A DNA stretch of 41,148 bases. It comes from Clostridia bacterium. GTDB lineage: Bacteria; Bacillota; Clostridia; Oscillospirales; CAG-272. Within the stretch, counting starts at the first letter, position 1; every line of letters begins with the position of its first letter. Shown here piece by piece: positions 1 to 9,544 of this stretch. The notes beneath the pieces were generated by a model that searched no databases, was not told the origin of the DNA, and saw only the letters and a list, made by a program, of their open reading frames with translations. The DNA lies in NCBI GenBank assembly GCA_017483125.1, contig JAFULU010000015.1, forward strand, positions 1 through 41,148. Reading direction: 5' to 3'. The position numbers and the translations under genes are program-made.

Positions 1-3000
1 GCTGATCCTCTGCCCGACGAGTCTACCATTGGCGGTAAGCTTTACACCCTGCCTGTCCCCACCCGCGAGGGCTACGTCTTCAACGGCTGGTTCACCAGTA
101 TGTACGGTGACGGGGACAAGCTGACCGCCGAGTTCACCGCGGATACCCCTCTGACCTCGGATCTGACCCTCTACGCCGTCTGGGCTCCCGAGGGTGCCAA
201 GCTTCCCTCCCCCAAGGTCAGCGTCACCGCTACCTCGGTGAAGTGGAACGCTGTGGTGGGTGCATCGGCCTACAGACTGAAGGTCACCGCTCCCGACGGC
301 ACCGTCCTCTACGAGGAGACCGTGGGCTCCACCGCCAAGAACGTGGACTTCTCCCGGTTCGCCGCGGGTGACTACGTGGTGGAGGTCTCGGCTGTGGCCA
401 ACAAGGCCGAGAACAGCTCCGACGCCGCGGTGCGCTACTACCGCAACAAGGCTCTGGACGCCGTCACCACCTTTACGGTCATTGACGGTACCCTGCTCTT
501 CAACGCGGTCAAGAACGCCGAGCGCTACCTCATCACCATTGAGTGCGGCAACCCCGGCCACAACCATACCGAACTGGACAACGGCAGATCCACCAACTAC
601 TACTTCGGCAACTGCACCATGAAGCAGGGCGGTATCCTCTTCACGGTCACCGCCGTGGCCGAGGGGTACGCCGAGTCTGTCTCCAAGACCTTCAGCTACG
701 AGCGGGCTCTGGAGGGCGTGACGGGTCTGACCTACGACAAGACCTCCGATTCCCTTGTCTGGAATCCCGTGCTGAACGCCATCTACTACACGGTGGAGAT
801 CACGGTCGGGGACAAGACCGAGACCTTCCGAAAGGTCATGGATCTCTCCTTCTCCCTGGGCAATTACACGGGTGACATCACGGCATCGGTGACCCCCGTC
901 ACCGAGGGCTTCCTCTCCCCCGAGGCCGCCACCGCCACCTGCAAGAAGACCGCTCCCGCCATTCCTCAGGGTCTGTCGGTCACCAACACCACCCTGACCT
1001 GGGCTGACGGCGGTGCCGCCTCCTACGAGGTCAAGATCGGGGATAAGACCTTCACCGTAAACGGCACCTCCTTCGATCTGACCAAGGCCGAGGGTCTGGA
1101 GCTGACCGTGGGCGAGATCTACGCCGTTTCGGTCCGTGCCATCAAGGACGGCGAGGCCTCCTCCTTCTGCGCTCCCGTTTCGGTGGGCTACTACCAGATG
1201 GTCCCCACCCTGTCCTACTCCGCCAACACGGTGTACTGGACTCCCGTTATCGGCTGTACCAACTATGAGGTGCGGGTCAACGGCGGCGCGGCTATGGCAG
1301 TTTCGGGCGCAAGCTCCGCCAAGGTGGTGCTGACCAAGGCGGGTCTGAACGTCATTGAGGTCCGTTGCACTGATCTGGTCAACGACGAGTGGGTGGCCAT
1401 GCAGGTCAACGCCTACGCCGTCACCTACATGAGCCGTACCGACAAGGGCGAGATCACCGAGTATCTGGCCGTGGGCGACACAATGACCCTGCCCCGCGAC
1501 CTGCTCCTGGCAGGCTTCACCCTGGACGGCTGGTACAACGTGCCTGACGGTGCCGAGGGCAACGGTAAGGAGATCACCGACACCGTATTCAACGGTTCGG
1601 CCTCCGTGGTGCTCTTCGCCAACTGGAAGCCCAACGAGTACAAGATCATCTTCAACGTGGATCCCGAGATCGTGGACAACCTGGAGAACGGCTCTCACCA
1701 GAGCGTCCTCTTCAACAAGGAGTTCACCCTTCCCGTCCCCCATGCCGTTTCGGACGACGCGGGCTTCTTCAAGGGCTGGTACACCGACGCCTTTGGTAAG
1801 GGTACCCGCATTACTGACGACGAGGGTCTGGGTCTGGCTCCCTACACCTTCACCGAGGATCTCAACGTCTATCCCTTCTTTGACACCGCCACCGACGTGC
1901 TGGCCTACGAGCTTCTGCCCGACGGCACCTACTCGGTCAAGGCAGGCCCCAAGGTGGGTACCGTGACCAAGATCCGCATCCCCGCTACCTATCAGGGTGT
2001 GGAGATCACCGAGCTTCCCGACAACGCCTTCCAGAACTGCTCGAATCTGAGGTCCATCTCCATGCCCGATACCATCCGTCATATCGGTGTCGGTGCCTTC
2101 GACAACTGCGGTAAGATGGAGTCCTTCGAGATCTACAAGGCCAAGGAGGGCGACTACGAGATCTTCTACGGCTCTCACGACGGTGCCCTGCTCTACTTCG
2201 ACAAGGGCTCGGGCAACGACTATCTGGAGATCTTCCCCAGAGCCAAGACGGGTACCTACACCCTCCCCGAGACGGTGGACACCATCCGTCCCTACGCCTT
2301 CAACAACGCCCAGATCAGCAAGGTCATCATCTCCAAGACGGTCACCGCCGTTTCGGAGAACGCCTTCTACAACTGCGGAGCCCTGGAGACCATTGAGTTC
2401 GCCACGGGCCGCGAGTCGGACGTGACCATTCACGCCAGCGCCTTCAGCGGACTTTCCAAGGTCACCATGCTGAAGCTGCCCGCCCGCATCACCCCCTTCG
2501 ACGCCGATATGACGGTTCTCCGCTCGCTTCCCGCTCTGAACACCATTCTGGTGGAGGAGGGCAGCTCGGTGTACACCGCCGTGGATAACTTCCTCTGTGA
2601 CGCCAGCCCCGCGGGTCTGACCATTCTCTACGTGCCCCAGACCGTCCGCGGCGAGTTCAAGGCGCCCATGGGCATCAGCGGCATCGGCGCCAACGTATTC
2701 AACGGCAATCTGGACATCACCTCAGTGGTGATCCCCGCTTACATCAACAGCATCGGGGCTGACGCCTTCAAGGGCTGTCACCTCCTCACCACCTTTACGG
2801 TGGAGGGTCCCCGTAACGGCGCGCTGACCATCGGCAGCGGCGCGTTCCAGAACTGCTCCTCCCTGGAGCTGGTGGACTTTGCGGGCTCGGGTGCCAAGGC
2901 CAGAGGTGAGATCACGGTAGGCGACGGTACCTTCCAGAACTGTTCCGCCCTGACCACCTTCCGCGTAGGCGAGGGGGTCAACGTGGCCTCCATCGGCACG

Positions 3001-6000
3001 GGTGCCTTCAAGAACGATACCAATCTTACGACCATTGAGGTGGCCGACTCCGCTACCCTCGTCCGCATCGGCGACAACGCCTTTGAGAAGTGCACGGGGC
3101 TGGAGTCCTTCGCGGTCCACAAGAGCACCACCTACATCGGCAGCTCTGCCTTCAAGAACTGCTCCCAGCTTCTGACCTTCGCCTTTGGCGAGAGCGACAC
3201 CCCCGTGTCCTTCGGCAACGGTGTCTTCAGTGGCTGCTCGGTCCTCAAGACCATCCGTCTGCCCAAGACCCTGTCCGCCTTCGACGGCTCGGTCTTCAAC
3301 GACTGTCTCTCCCTCCAGAGCATTGAGGTGGATGCCGCCAACCCCAACCTCCAGTCCAAGGACGGCGTGCTCTACGTCAAGGGTCTGACCGAGATCCTCT
3401 ACTACCCCAAGAATCTGGACGGTGATCTTACCAAGCTTCCCTGGGACAAGCTCCAGAAGATCGGTGCCGCCGTCTTCAAGAACAACCAGCGCATCACCAC
3501 GGTGAAGATCGGTGCCAATATCGTTGAGATCGGCGAGGGTGCCTTCTACGGCTGTACCGCTCTGACCTCAGTCAGCTACGATACCGCCAACAAGAAGCCT
3601 CTGACCGTGGGTGCCCAGGCCTTCTACGACTGTACCAAGCTGAAGACCGCTTCCTTGCCCGCCTCCACGACGGCCATCGGTGCCGAGGTCTTCTACAACA
3701 CCGCCATCTCCGCCTTCACCCTTCCCGAGTCCCTGACCATCATCGGCGCGAGAACCTTTGCGAATTCCAGCCTGACCTCGGTGGTCATTCCCGCCTCGGT
3801 CACCACCATCGGTAACGGTGCCTTCGCGGGCTCCAAGCTGACCTCCCTGACCTTCGTGGGCGGCTCCGCTCCCCTGATCATCGGTACTGCCGATGCCGCC
3901 GCCGGTAACGGTGCCTTTGAGGGTACCAAGCTGACCTCGGTGACCCTGCCCGCCAATCTGGAGTTCATCGGTGCCTACGCCTTCGCGAGCACGCCCACTC
4001 TGAAGACCGTAACGGTTCCCTCGGGTGAGCTGAAGGAGATCGGCATGAGTGCCTTCAAGGGCTGCTCCGCTCTGTCCTCCATCAGCTTCCGCGGCGGTCT
4101 GTCGGTCATCGGCGACTCCGCCTTTGAGGGTACGGCTCTCACCACCGTCTCCTTCCCCGGCTCCATCACCTACATCGGCGTCAACGCCTTCAAGTCGGTT
4201 CCCCTGACCTCTGTGGTCTTTACTAACGGCCCCGCCAACGCCTCCCTGGAGATCGGTGAGGGTGCTTTCGCGGGAAGCCGCTTCGCGACCATCAATCTGC
4301 CCTCTCACCTCACCGAGCTGGGCAGCTACAACGAGCCCTACAACTACTACACCGTGGATACCGTCTTTGAGGGTAACACGGCCCTGCACACCATCAACGT
4401 TCACGCCGCCAACCGCATCTACCGCGGCATCAACGGCGTCCTCTACCTCCGTCCCGTCACCGAGTCCAACGATCTTCTGCTGGTCTACTGCCCCAGAGCC
4501 AAGACCGGCTACCTGACGGTGCCCAAGAACGTCTACATGGTGGGTGCCAGAGCCTTCTACGGTACCCAGCTGACCACCATCGTGTTTGAGGAGTACGACA
4601 AGAACGACGCAAGCTACGGCCAGCCTCTTCTGACCATCGGCTCCTTCTCCACGGCCTCCAGCAACGGCTCCGCTTATGCCGCCATCGGCGCTCCCATTGG
4701 CTCCTACACCAACCTGGTCTACATCAAGCTGCCCTCCCATCTGGATACGGTCAACAGCTTCGCCATGTACAACCTGAACAAGGCGCCCAAGCCCAAGGAC
4801 GGCTCCCCCGAGCCTCCCGCTCAGCTCATCATTGAGTTCAACAAGGACGCCGCTCCCGTCAGCTTCAAGTACTACGCCATCAGCAATAACTCCGCCCTCA
4901 AGACCCTGACACTTCCCCGTGTCAAGGATATGGGTGCTTACGCCTTTGGCGGCAACAGCAATCTGACCGCTCTGTCCCTGCCCACCGATTCCCCCATGCC
5001 CCTTATCGCCTCCAACGGCTTCTACGGCAGCCAGATCACGGGCTTTACGGTGCCCGACGGTGTGACCGCCATTGAGGACAGCGCCTTCAACGGCTGCACC
5101 AAGCTGACCTCCTTCGACTGGGGCAACAGCAAGGTCACCTACCTTGGTAACAAGGTCTTCGGCCGTACCGCTCTGACCAGCTTCAAGATCGCCGACACCG
5201 TGACCTCGGTGGGCGCGGGTCTGTTCGAGTACAACACCACCCTGAAGTCCGTGGAGCTGTCCAGCGGCATGACCACCCTCTTCTCGGGTAACGATTCCAT
5301 CTTCAAGGACTGCAACACCATCGAGACAGTTTCTCTGCCCGAGGGCGGTGCCCAGATGAAGCGGGATGAGTACGGTATCCTGTACAGTCCCGACGGAAAG
5401 GTCGTGTACTACTGCCCCGCCAACGTGCAGTACGAGGGTATTCTGGAGCTTCCCGAGGGTGTGGAGACCATTGAGGTCGGTGCCTTCAACAAGTTCCAGG
5501 GCAAGCTCATCAAGCTCCCCTCCACTCTGAAGGCCATCAAGAACTCCGCCTTCCGCGACTGCGCTCTGGAGATGATCATCTTCCCTGCCTCCCTGGAGAC
5601 CATCGGCGATTACGCCTTCTACACCAGCGGCACCTCCAACCTGCACACCATCGCCTTTGAGGGCAACAACCTGAAGAGCATCGGTTATCAGGCCTTCTAC
5701 AGAACCGCCATCACCAGCCTGTACATTCCCGACGGCATCTCTTCTATTGGCTACCAGGCCTTCAACGCCTGCAACAAGATGACCACTCTGTCCATCCCCG
5801 GCTCGGTGACCCTGGCCGACCAGGTCTTCGTGTCCTGCTCTGCTCTGAAGAGCGTGACCATCCGCGAGGGTCTGCGGACCATTCCCGCCCGTACCTTCCG
5901 TAACTGCACCTCCCTGACCACCATCTCCGTTCCCGACTCGGTCACCTCCATCGGCGACTACGCCTTCACCGGCTGTACGGCTCTGGAGAGCGTGTACTTC

Positions 6001-8265
6001 GGTCAGAACAGCCAGCTGACCAAGGTGGGCAACAGCCTCTTCAGCAACTGTAAGAACCTCAAGACCGTGATTTTCGGTGACAAGCTCTCCGCACTGGGTG
6101 ACAATATCTTCAATGGATGCGTTAGCCTCACCGAGGTCCACCTCCCGAACGCTCTGACCAGCATTCCTGCCAGCCTGTTCCTCAACAACAGTATGCTGGA
6201 GTCGGTCAACATCCCCACCTCGGTCACCTCCATCGGTGCCAGCGCCTTCCAGAACTGCGTCAGCCTCAAGAGCATCACCATCTCCGCCAAGGTCAAGACC
6301 ATCGGTCAGAGTGCCTTCGCCGGCTGTACGGCTCTCACTGACGTGGTCTTCGCCGACGGCTGCCGTGTGACCTCCATTCCCACGAGTGCCTTTGACGGTG
6401 ACACCTCCCTGACCTCGGTCAATCTGCCCTCCACGGTTACCTCCATCGGTAACTACGCTTTCCGCAACACCGCCATTACCGCGGCGGAGCTGAAGAACGT
6501 CGGCTCCATCGGCACAGAGGCCTTCCTCGGCTGTTCTTCCCTCAAGTCCGCCGCCGTGTCCGGCAAGCTGCTCACCGTCGGCGCGAGAGCCTTCTCGGGC
6601 TGCTCGGCTCTGGAGAGCATCAATCTGACCACGGGTCTGAAGTCCATCGGTGAGATGGCCTTCGCCGACTGTACCTCTCTGAAGTCCATCAACCTGCCCT
6701 CCACCCTGACCACTCTGTCGGGCAATCCCTTCTCGGGCTGCTCTGGCGTGACCTCCTTCACGGTGGATTCCGGCAACAAATCCTTCATTTATAAAGATGG
6801 CGCGCTGTTTGACAAGACGGGCTTCACCCTGATCTACTATTCCGCCGCCAACACCGCTGATACATACGTTCTTCCCGACTCGGTCCACCAGATCCTGAGC
6901 GGTGCCTTCGCGGGCTCCCAGCTCAAGACCTTTGAAATCCCCGCCACCTCCAACATCACCGAGATCCCCGCCGACGCCTTCAGAAACAGTAAGCTTCTGA
7001 CCTCGGTGGTCATTCCCGCCACCATCAAGACCATTGGGGCAAATGCCTTCCGCGGCTGTGTGGCGCTCAAGACTGTCCACATCCCCGAGAGCGTGACGGT
7101 CATCGGTGACGCGGCCTTTGCCGACTGCTCGGCTCTGACCACCGTGACGGTTGCCGACCGAAACACCGACTTTATCTCGGTGGGTTCCCGCCTCTTTGAG
7201 AACTGCGTGAGCCTCACCCACGTGGTGGATTTCCGCGGTATCAAGTCCTTCACCGAGGGTATGTACGCCAACACGGGTCTGGTGACCGCCATCATTCCCG
7301 CAGGCATTACCAATCTCTACACCCCCTCCGTGTTTGAGAACTGCGCATCCCTGAAATCCGTGGTCTTCCACAACGGTATCACAAGTGAGCAGCTGGGCCA
7401 GCGATTCTTCTACAATTGCTCGGCTCTGGAATCGGTCAGTCTCCCTGCTTCCATGACCATGATCGGTGATCAGGCCTTTATGAACTGCACGGGCCTTACA
7501 AGCGTTGTCTTTGAGGGTCCCTTTGAGAGCATCAGCCACCAAGGCTTTGAGGGCTGCTCCAAGCTGGTCTCGGTCACCTTTGCGAGTGAAGTGCCCGTTA
7601 TGTTCGGCGTTGGAGAAAGAGCCTTCGCCAACTGCTCGTCGCTGACCGACTTGAGCGTCATTCTGTCTCTTTGCGACAGGCTGTCCAGCGAGGCCTTCCT
7701 GAACTGTTCTTCCCTCACCGGTAGCCTTACCGTGTCCAAGAAGTTCAACAGCATGGGTGCCTTCGCTCTGAGCGGTACCAATCTGACCGATGTCTACCTT
7801 GATGTGCTGGATCTGACTCTCGAGCCCAATGCTCTGAGCGGTCTGCCCGCCACCACGACCGTGCACTTCCTGACCTTTACCGAGACCATCGCCCGCAAGC
7901 GATTCGGCTCGATTCTGGACAACACCGACGCTACCCTGCTCTTCGTGGAGCAGGGCGGCAGTCAGCCCGAGGATCCTACGCCCTCTGCGGAACTGACCAA
8001 GGACGAGATCAACGGCATCGACAAGCTCTGCGCCGAGTCCAAGGAGCTGGGTAGTGCCAATGAGACCTTGAAGGCCGCCCTTCTGGAATACAAGAAGATG
8101 GGCTTCCTGGATAAGATCGAGTCCGAGAAGGTCACCGAGGAGGAGATCGCCTTCATTGAGAAGACCCTCAAGAAGCTTGGTCTTCCCGACGACTTCACCA
8201 AGAAGACGATGGAGGACTTCATCAACCGTCTGATGTCTTACAAGAAGACCCTGATGAAGGGCTGA
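1..8265 (+). CDS. Giant BspA-like leucine-rich-repeat surface protein, 5' end missing
   Basis: The frame is open from base 1 to the TGA at 8263-8265, giving 2,754 visible residues; the start, and any signal peptide, lie upstream of the window. Order of modules (residues counted from base 1): an InlB_B (Listeria-Bacteroides) repeat at about 1-60 with the GYVFNGW signature, about five fibronectin-III-like modules at 69-475, two more InlB_B-type modules at 475-630, then a very long run of LRR_5 (BspA/TpLRR) repeats to about 2,640, with the roughly 23-residue pattern of IG..AF.GC followed by L.SV.LP. A charged helical tail fills about 2,655-2,754. No LPXTG motif or C-terminal membrane anchor is visible. 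Family knowledge: such proteins are secreted and bind host proteins, fibres or other cells. Inference: first visible gene of an eight-gene cluster with MoxR/VWA genes. The binding partner is unknown. Confidence 0.93.
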   Translation, partial: ADPLPDESTIGGKLYTLPVPTREGYVFNGWFTSMYGDGDKLTAEFTADTPLTSDLTLYAVWAPEGAKLPSPKVSVTATSVKWNAVVGASAYRLKVTAPDGTVLYEETVGSTAKNVDFSRFAAGDYVVEVSAVANKAENSSDAAVRYYRNKALDAVTTFTVIDGTLLFNAVKNAERYLITIECGNPGHNHTELDNGRSTNYYFGNCTMKQGGILFTVTAVAEGYAESVSKTFSYERALEGVTGLTYDKTSDSLVWNPVLNAIYYTVEITVGDKTETFRKVMDLSFSLGNYTGDITASVTPVTEGFLSPEAATATCKKTAPAIPQGLSVTNTTLTWADGGAASYEVKIGDKTFTVNGTSFDLTKAEGLELTVGEIYAVSVRAIKDGEASSFCAPVSVGYYQMVPTLSYSANTVYWTPVIGCTNYEVRVNGGAAMAVSGASSAKVVLTKAGLNVIEVRCTDLVNDEWVAMQVNAYAVTYMSRTDKGEITEYLAVGDTMTLPRDLLLAGFTLDGWYNVPDGAEGNGKEITDTVFNGSASVVLFANWKPNEYKIIFNVDPEIVDNLENGSHQSVLFNKEFTLPVPHAVSDDAGFFKGWYTDAFGKGTRITDDEGLGLAPYTFTEDLNVYPFFDTATDVLAYELLPDGTYSVKAGPKVGTVTKIRIPATYQGVEITELPDNAFQNCSNLRSISMPDTIRHIGVGAFDNCGKMESFEIYKAKEGDYEIFYGSHDGALLYFDKGSGNDYLEIFPRAKTGTYTLPETVDTIRPYAFNNAQISKVIISKTVTAVSENAFYNCGALETIEFATGRESDVTIHASAFSGLSKVTMLKLPARITPFDADMTVLRSLPALNTILVEEGSSVYTAVDNFLCDASPAGLTILYVPQTVRGEFKAPMGISGIGANVFNGNLDITSVVIPAYINSIGADAFKGCHLLTTFTVEGPRNGALTIGSGAFQNCSSLELVDFAGSGAKARGEITVGDGTFQNCSALTTFRVGEGVNVASIGTGAFKNDTNLTTIEVADSATLVRIGDNAFEKCTGLESFAVHKSTTYIGSSAFKNCSQLLTFAFGESDTPVSFGNGVFSGCSVLKTIRLPKTLSAFDGSVFNDCLSLQSIEVDAANPNLQSKDGVLYVKGLTEILYYPKNLDGDLTKLPWDKLQKIGAAVFKNNQRITTVKIGANIVEIGEGAFYGCTALTSVSYDTANKKPLTVGAQAFYDCTKLKTASLPASTTAIGAEVFYNTAISAFTLPESLTIIGARTFANSSLTSVVIPASVTTIGNGAFAGSKLTSLTFVGGSAPLIIGTADAAAGNGAFEGTKLTSVTLPANLEFIGAYAFASTPTLKTVTVPSGELKEIGMSAFKGCSALSSISFRGGLSVIGDSAFEGTALTTVSFPGSITYIGVNAFKSVPLTSVVFTNGPANASLEIGEGAFAGSRFATINLPSHLTELGSYNEPYNYYTVDTVFEGNTALHTINVHAANRIYRGINGVLYLRPVTESNDLLLVYCPRAKTGYLTVPKNVYMVGARAFYGTQLTTIVFEEYDKNDASYGQPLLTIGSFSTASSNGSAYAAIGAPIGSYTNLVYIKLPSHLDTVNSFAMYNLNKAPKPKDGSPEPPAQLIIEFNKDAAPVSFKYYAISNNSALKTLTLPRVKDMGAYAFGGNSNLTALSLPTDSPMPLIASNGFYGSQITGFTVPDGVTAIEDSAFNGCTKLTSFDWGNSKVTYLGNKVFGRTALTSFKIADTVTSVGAGLFEYNTTLKSVELSSGMTTLFSGNDSIFKDCNTIETVSLPEGGAQMKRDEYGILYSPDGKVVYYCPANVQYEGILELPEGVETIEVGAFNKFQGKLIKLPSTLKAIKNSAFRDCALEMIIFPASLETIGDYAFYTSGTSNLHTIAFEGNNLKSIGYQAFYRTAITSLYIPDGISSIGYQAFNACNKMTTLSIPGSVTLADQVFVSCSALKSVTIREGLRTIPARTFRNCTSLTTISVPDSVTSIGDYAFTGCTALESVYFGQNSQLTKVGNSLFSNCKNLKTVIFGDKLSALGDNIFNGCVSLTEVHLPNALTSIPASLFLNNSMLESVNIPTSVTSIGASAFQNCVSLKSITISAKVKTIGQSAFAGCTALTDVVFADGCRVTSIPTSAFDGDTSLTSVNLPSTVTSIGNYAFRNTAITAAELKNVGSIGTEAFLGCSSLKSAAVSGKLLTVGARAFSGCSALESINLTTGLKSIGEMAFADCTSLKSINLPSTLTTLSGNPFSGCSGVTSFTVDSGNKSFIYKDGALFDKTGFTLIYYSAANTADTYVLPDSVHQILSGAFAGSQLKTFEIPATSNITEIPADAFRNSKLLTSVVIPATIKTIGANAFRGCVALKTVHIPESVTVIGDAAFADCSALTTVTVADRNTDFISVGSRLFENCVSLTHVVDFRGIKSFTEGMYANTGLVTAIIPAGITNLYTPSVFENCASLKSVVFHNGITSEQLGQRFFYNCSALESVSLPASMTMIGDQAFMNCTGLTSVVFEGPFESISHQGFEGCSKLVSVTFASEVPVMFGVGERAFANCSSLTDLSVILSLCDRLSSEAFLNCSSLTGSLTVSKKFNSMGAFALSGTNLTDVYLDVLDLTLEPNALSGLPATTTVHFLTFTETIARKRFGSILDNTDATLLFVEQGGSQPEDPTPSAELTKDEINGIDKLCAESKELGSANETLKAALLEYKKMGFLDKIESEKVTEEEIAFIEKTLKKLGLPDDFTKKTMEDFINRLMSYKKTLMKG

Positions 8266-8290
8266 TCCCGAAAACAGTAAGTACGAAATC

Positions 8291-8314
8291 AGGCTTCCCC
8301 TTCGGGGGAAGCCT
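8291..8314 (+). other. Strong UUCG-capped hairpin between the LRR giant and the next gene
   Basis: A perfect 10 bp stem (AGGCTTCCCC with GGGGAAGCCT) closes a TTCG loop, the very stable C(UUCG)G type. It lies 26 bp after the stop of the giant gene in a 199 bp gap. A C-run and AAAAG follow instead of a T-run, so it is not a canonical terminator. It could protect or process mRNA and so set the ratio between the surface protein and downstream genes, or it could be a copy of a dispersed intergenic repeat. A short 6 bp stem (AGCGGA with TCCGCT) sits just before the next ribosome binding site. I see no gene in the gap. Confidence 0.6.
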
Positions 8315-8464
8315 CCCCCCAAAAGCTCTCCAAGAGAGTCTGACGAATCGGCCTCCACCACACGGCCGACCCTACCGAGGCTTGTTCGCCAGACCCTCTT
8401 GAGCGCGGAGCATTTCGCGCAAAACCTTGAGCGGATACATTCCGCTTGGAAAGGAATTTCTTTC

Positions 8465-9490
8465 ATGAATCGCAAGCAAAACTTTGAAAAGCACTATTCC
8501 AGACTCAGGCTGGAGGCGTGGCTTCTCTCCATTCTCTGGGGTCTTGTGCCCGGTCTCGGCTGCGGAGCCTTGACCGCCCTGGTCCTCTGGTTTACCAAGC
8601 TTGACGGTCTGCTCCTCTCCCTGATCGCTACTGCCGCCGTGACCCTCATCGCCACCCCCGTCTACTACGCCGCCCGCTTCCGCCCCGACGCGGTCAAGAA
8701 CGCAAGGCGTCTGGACCGACTGGGACTGGAGGAGCGACTGGTCACCATGGTGGAGTTTGAGAAGGACGACTCGGTCATGGCCCGTCTTCAGCGTGAGGAT
8801 GCCAAGGCCCAGCTGGAGAAGATCAAGCCCTCCAGCATGAAGATGCGGATCACGAGATCCCTGACTCTCCATCTGCTGATCACCGCCATTGTCTACGCCC
8901 TGCTGCTCACCCTCACCATCCTCAGCGCCAGCGGGATCATCCCCGGAGGTGACGAGCTCATCGAGAATGCCGTGGAGGAGGCCCAGGAGGTCTACGTTTC
9001 GGTCACCTACGAGGTGGAGGACGGCGGCTACATCGAGGGCGAGGCCGATCAGCTTATCCTTCTGGGCACGGACGCCGAGCCCGTCGTGGCGGTTGCCGAG
9101 GAGGGCTACGTCTTCGTGGAGTGGGAGGACGGACGATCCCGTCCCGACCGCGCCGACACCAAGGTCACCGAGGACGTGGTCTATATCGCCATCTTCGAGC
9201 CCATCGCAGAGGATGGGGACGGGGATGATGGCGATTCCAGCGACAAGCCCATGGACAACCCCCAGGAAAACGAGAACGCCAACCAATCCAACCCCGACCA
9301 GGAGTCGGATTCCCCCTCCAGCGCGGGAGGCAAATACGAGGAAGCCAACCAGATCATCGACGGTGAGACCTACTACCGCGAGGTCCTGGAAATGTACAAG
9401 GAGCTGCTCCGTCAGCGTCTTGAGGCAGAGGGCGACACCCTAACCGAAGAGGAACGGGCCATCATCGAGGCCTATCTCGGCATCGTCTGA
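8465..9490 (+). CDS. Three-TM membrane protein with InlB_B-like outer domain
   Basis: 341 residues. The ATG at 8465 is chosen because AAAGGA stands about 10 nt upstream; an in-frame TTG at 8399 lacks a good ribosome site and adds 22 unlikely residues. Hydrophobic segments lie at about 19-43, 48-70 and 133-157. Between them, residues 83-112 (RRLDRLGLEERLVT onward) resemble the cytoplasmic motif of DUF4175-like proteins that often accompany MoxR operons; I know this as a pattern and have not verified it. After the third segment, residues 176-247 look like an InlB_B repeat, followed by an acidic Asp/Asn/Ser-rich linker and a charged helical end. The InlB_B-like part echoes the neighbouring LRR proteins, which suggests a membrane partner of those proteins. 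Exact function unknown. Confidence 0.85.
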   Translation: MNRKQNFEKHYSRLRLEAWLLSILWGLVPGLGCGALTALVLWFTKLDGLLLSLIATAAVTLIATPVYYAARFRPDAVKNARRLDRLGLEERLVTMVEFEKDDSVMARLQREDAKAQLEKIKPSSMKMRITRSLTLHLLITAIVYALLLTLTILSASGIIPGGDELIENAVEEAQEVYVSVTYEVEDGGYIEGEADQLILLGTDAEPVVAVAEEGYVFVEWEDGRSRPDRADTKVTEDVVYIAIFEPIAEDGDGDDGDSSDKPMDNPQENENANQSNPDQESDSPSSAGGKYEEANQIIDGETYYREVLEMYKELLRQRLEAEGDTLTEEERAIIEAYLGIV

Positions 9491-9544
9491 TCCAAGGATC
9501 AACCGACCATCACAAATACATATTAGAATAGTGAGGATAATCAA

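Noticed and set aside
3568..8475. Very long minus-strand open frame opposite the LRR giant
   Set aside because: It is antisense to a clear LRR gene, has low-complexity Gly/Val/Gly-rich translation and no domain; C-ending codons of the real gene remove stops on the opposite strand. The same holds for long minus frames at 11380-13440, 13487-16378, 16188-19100 and 18977-22594.
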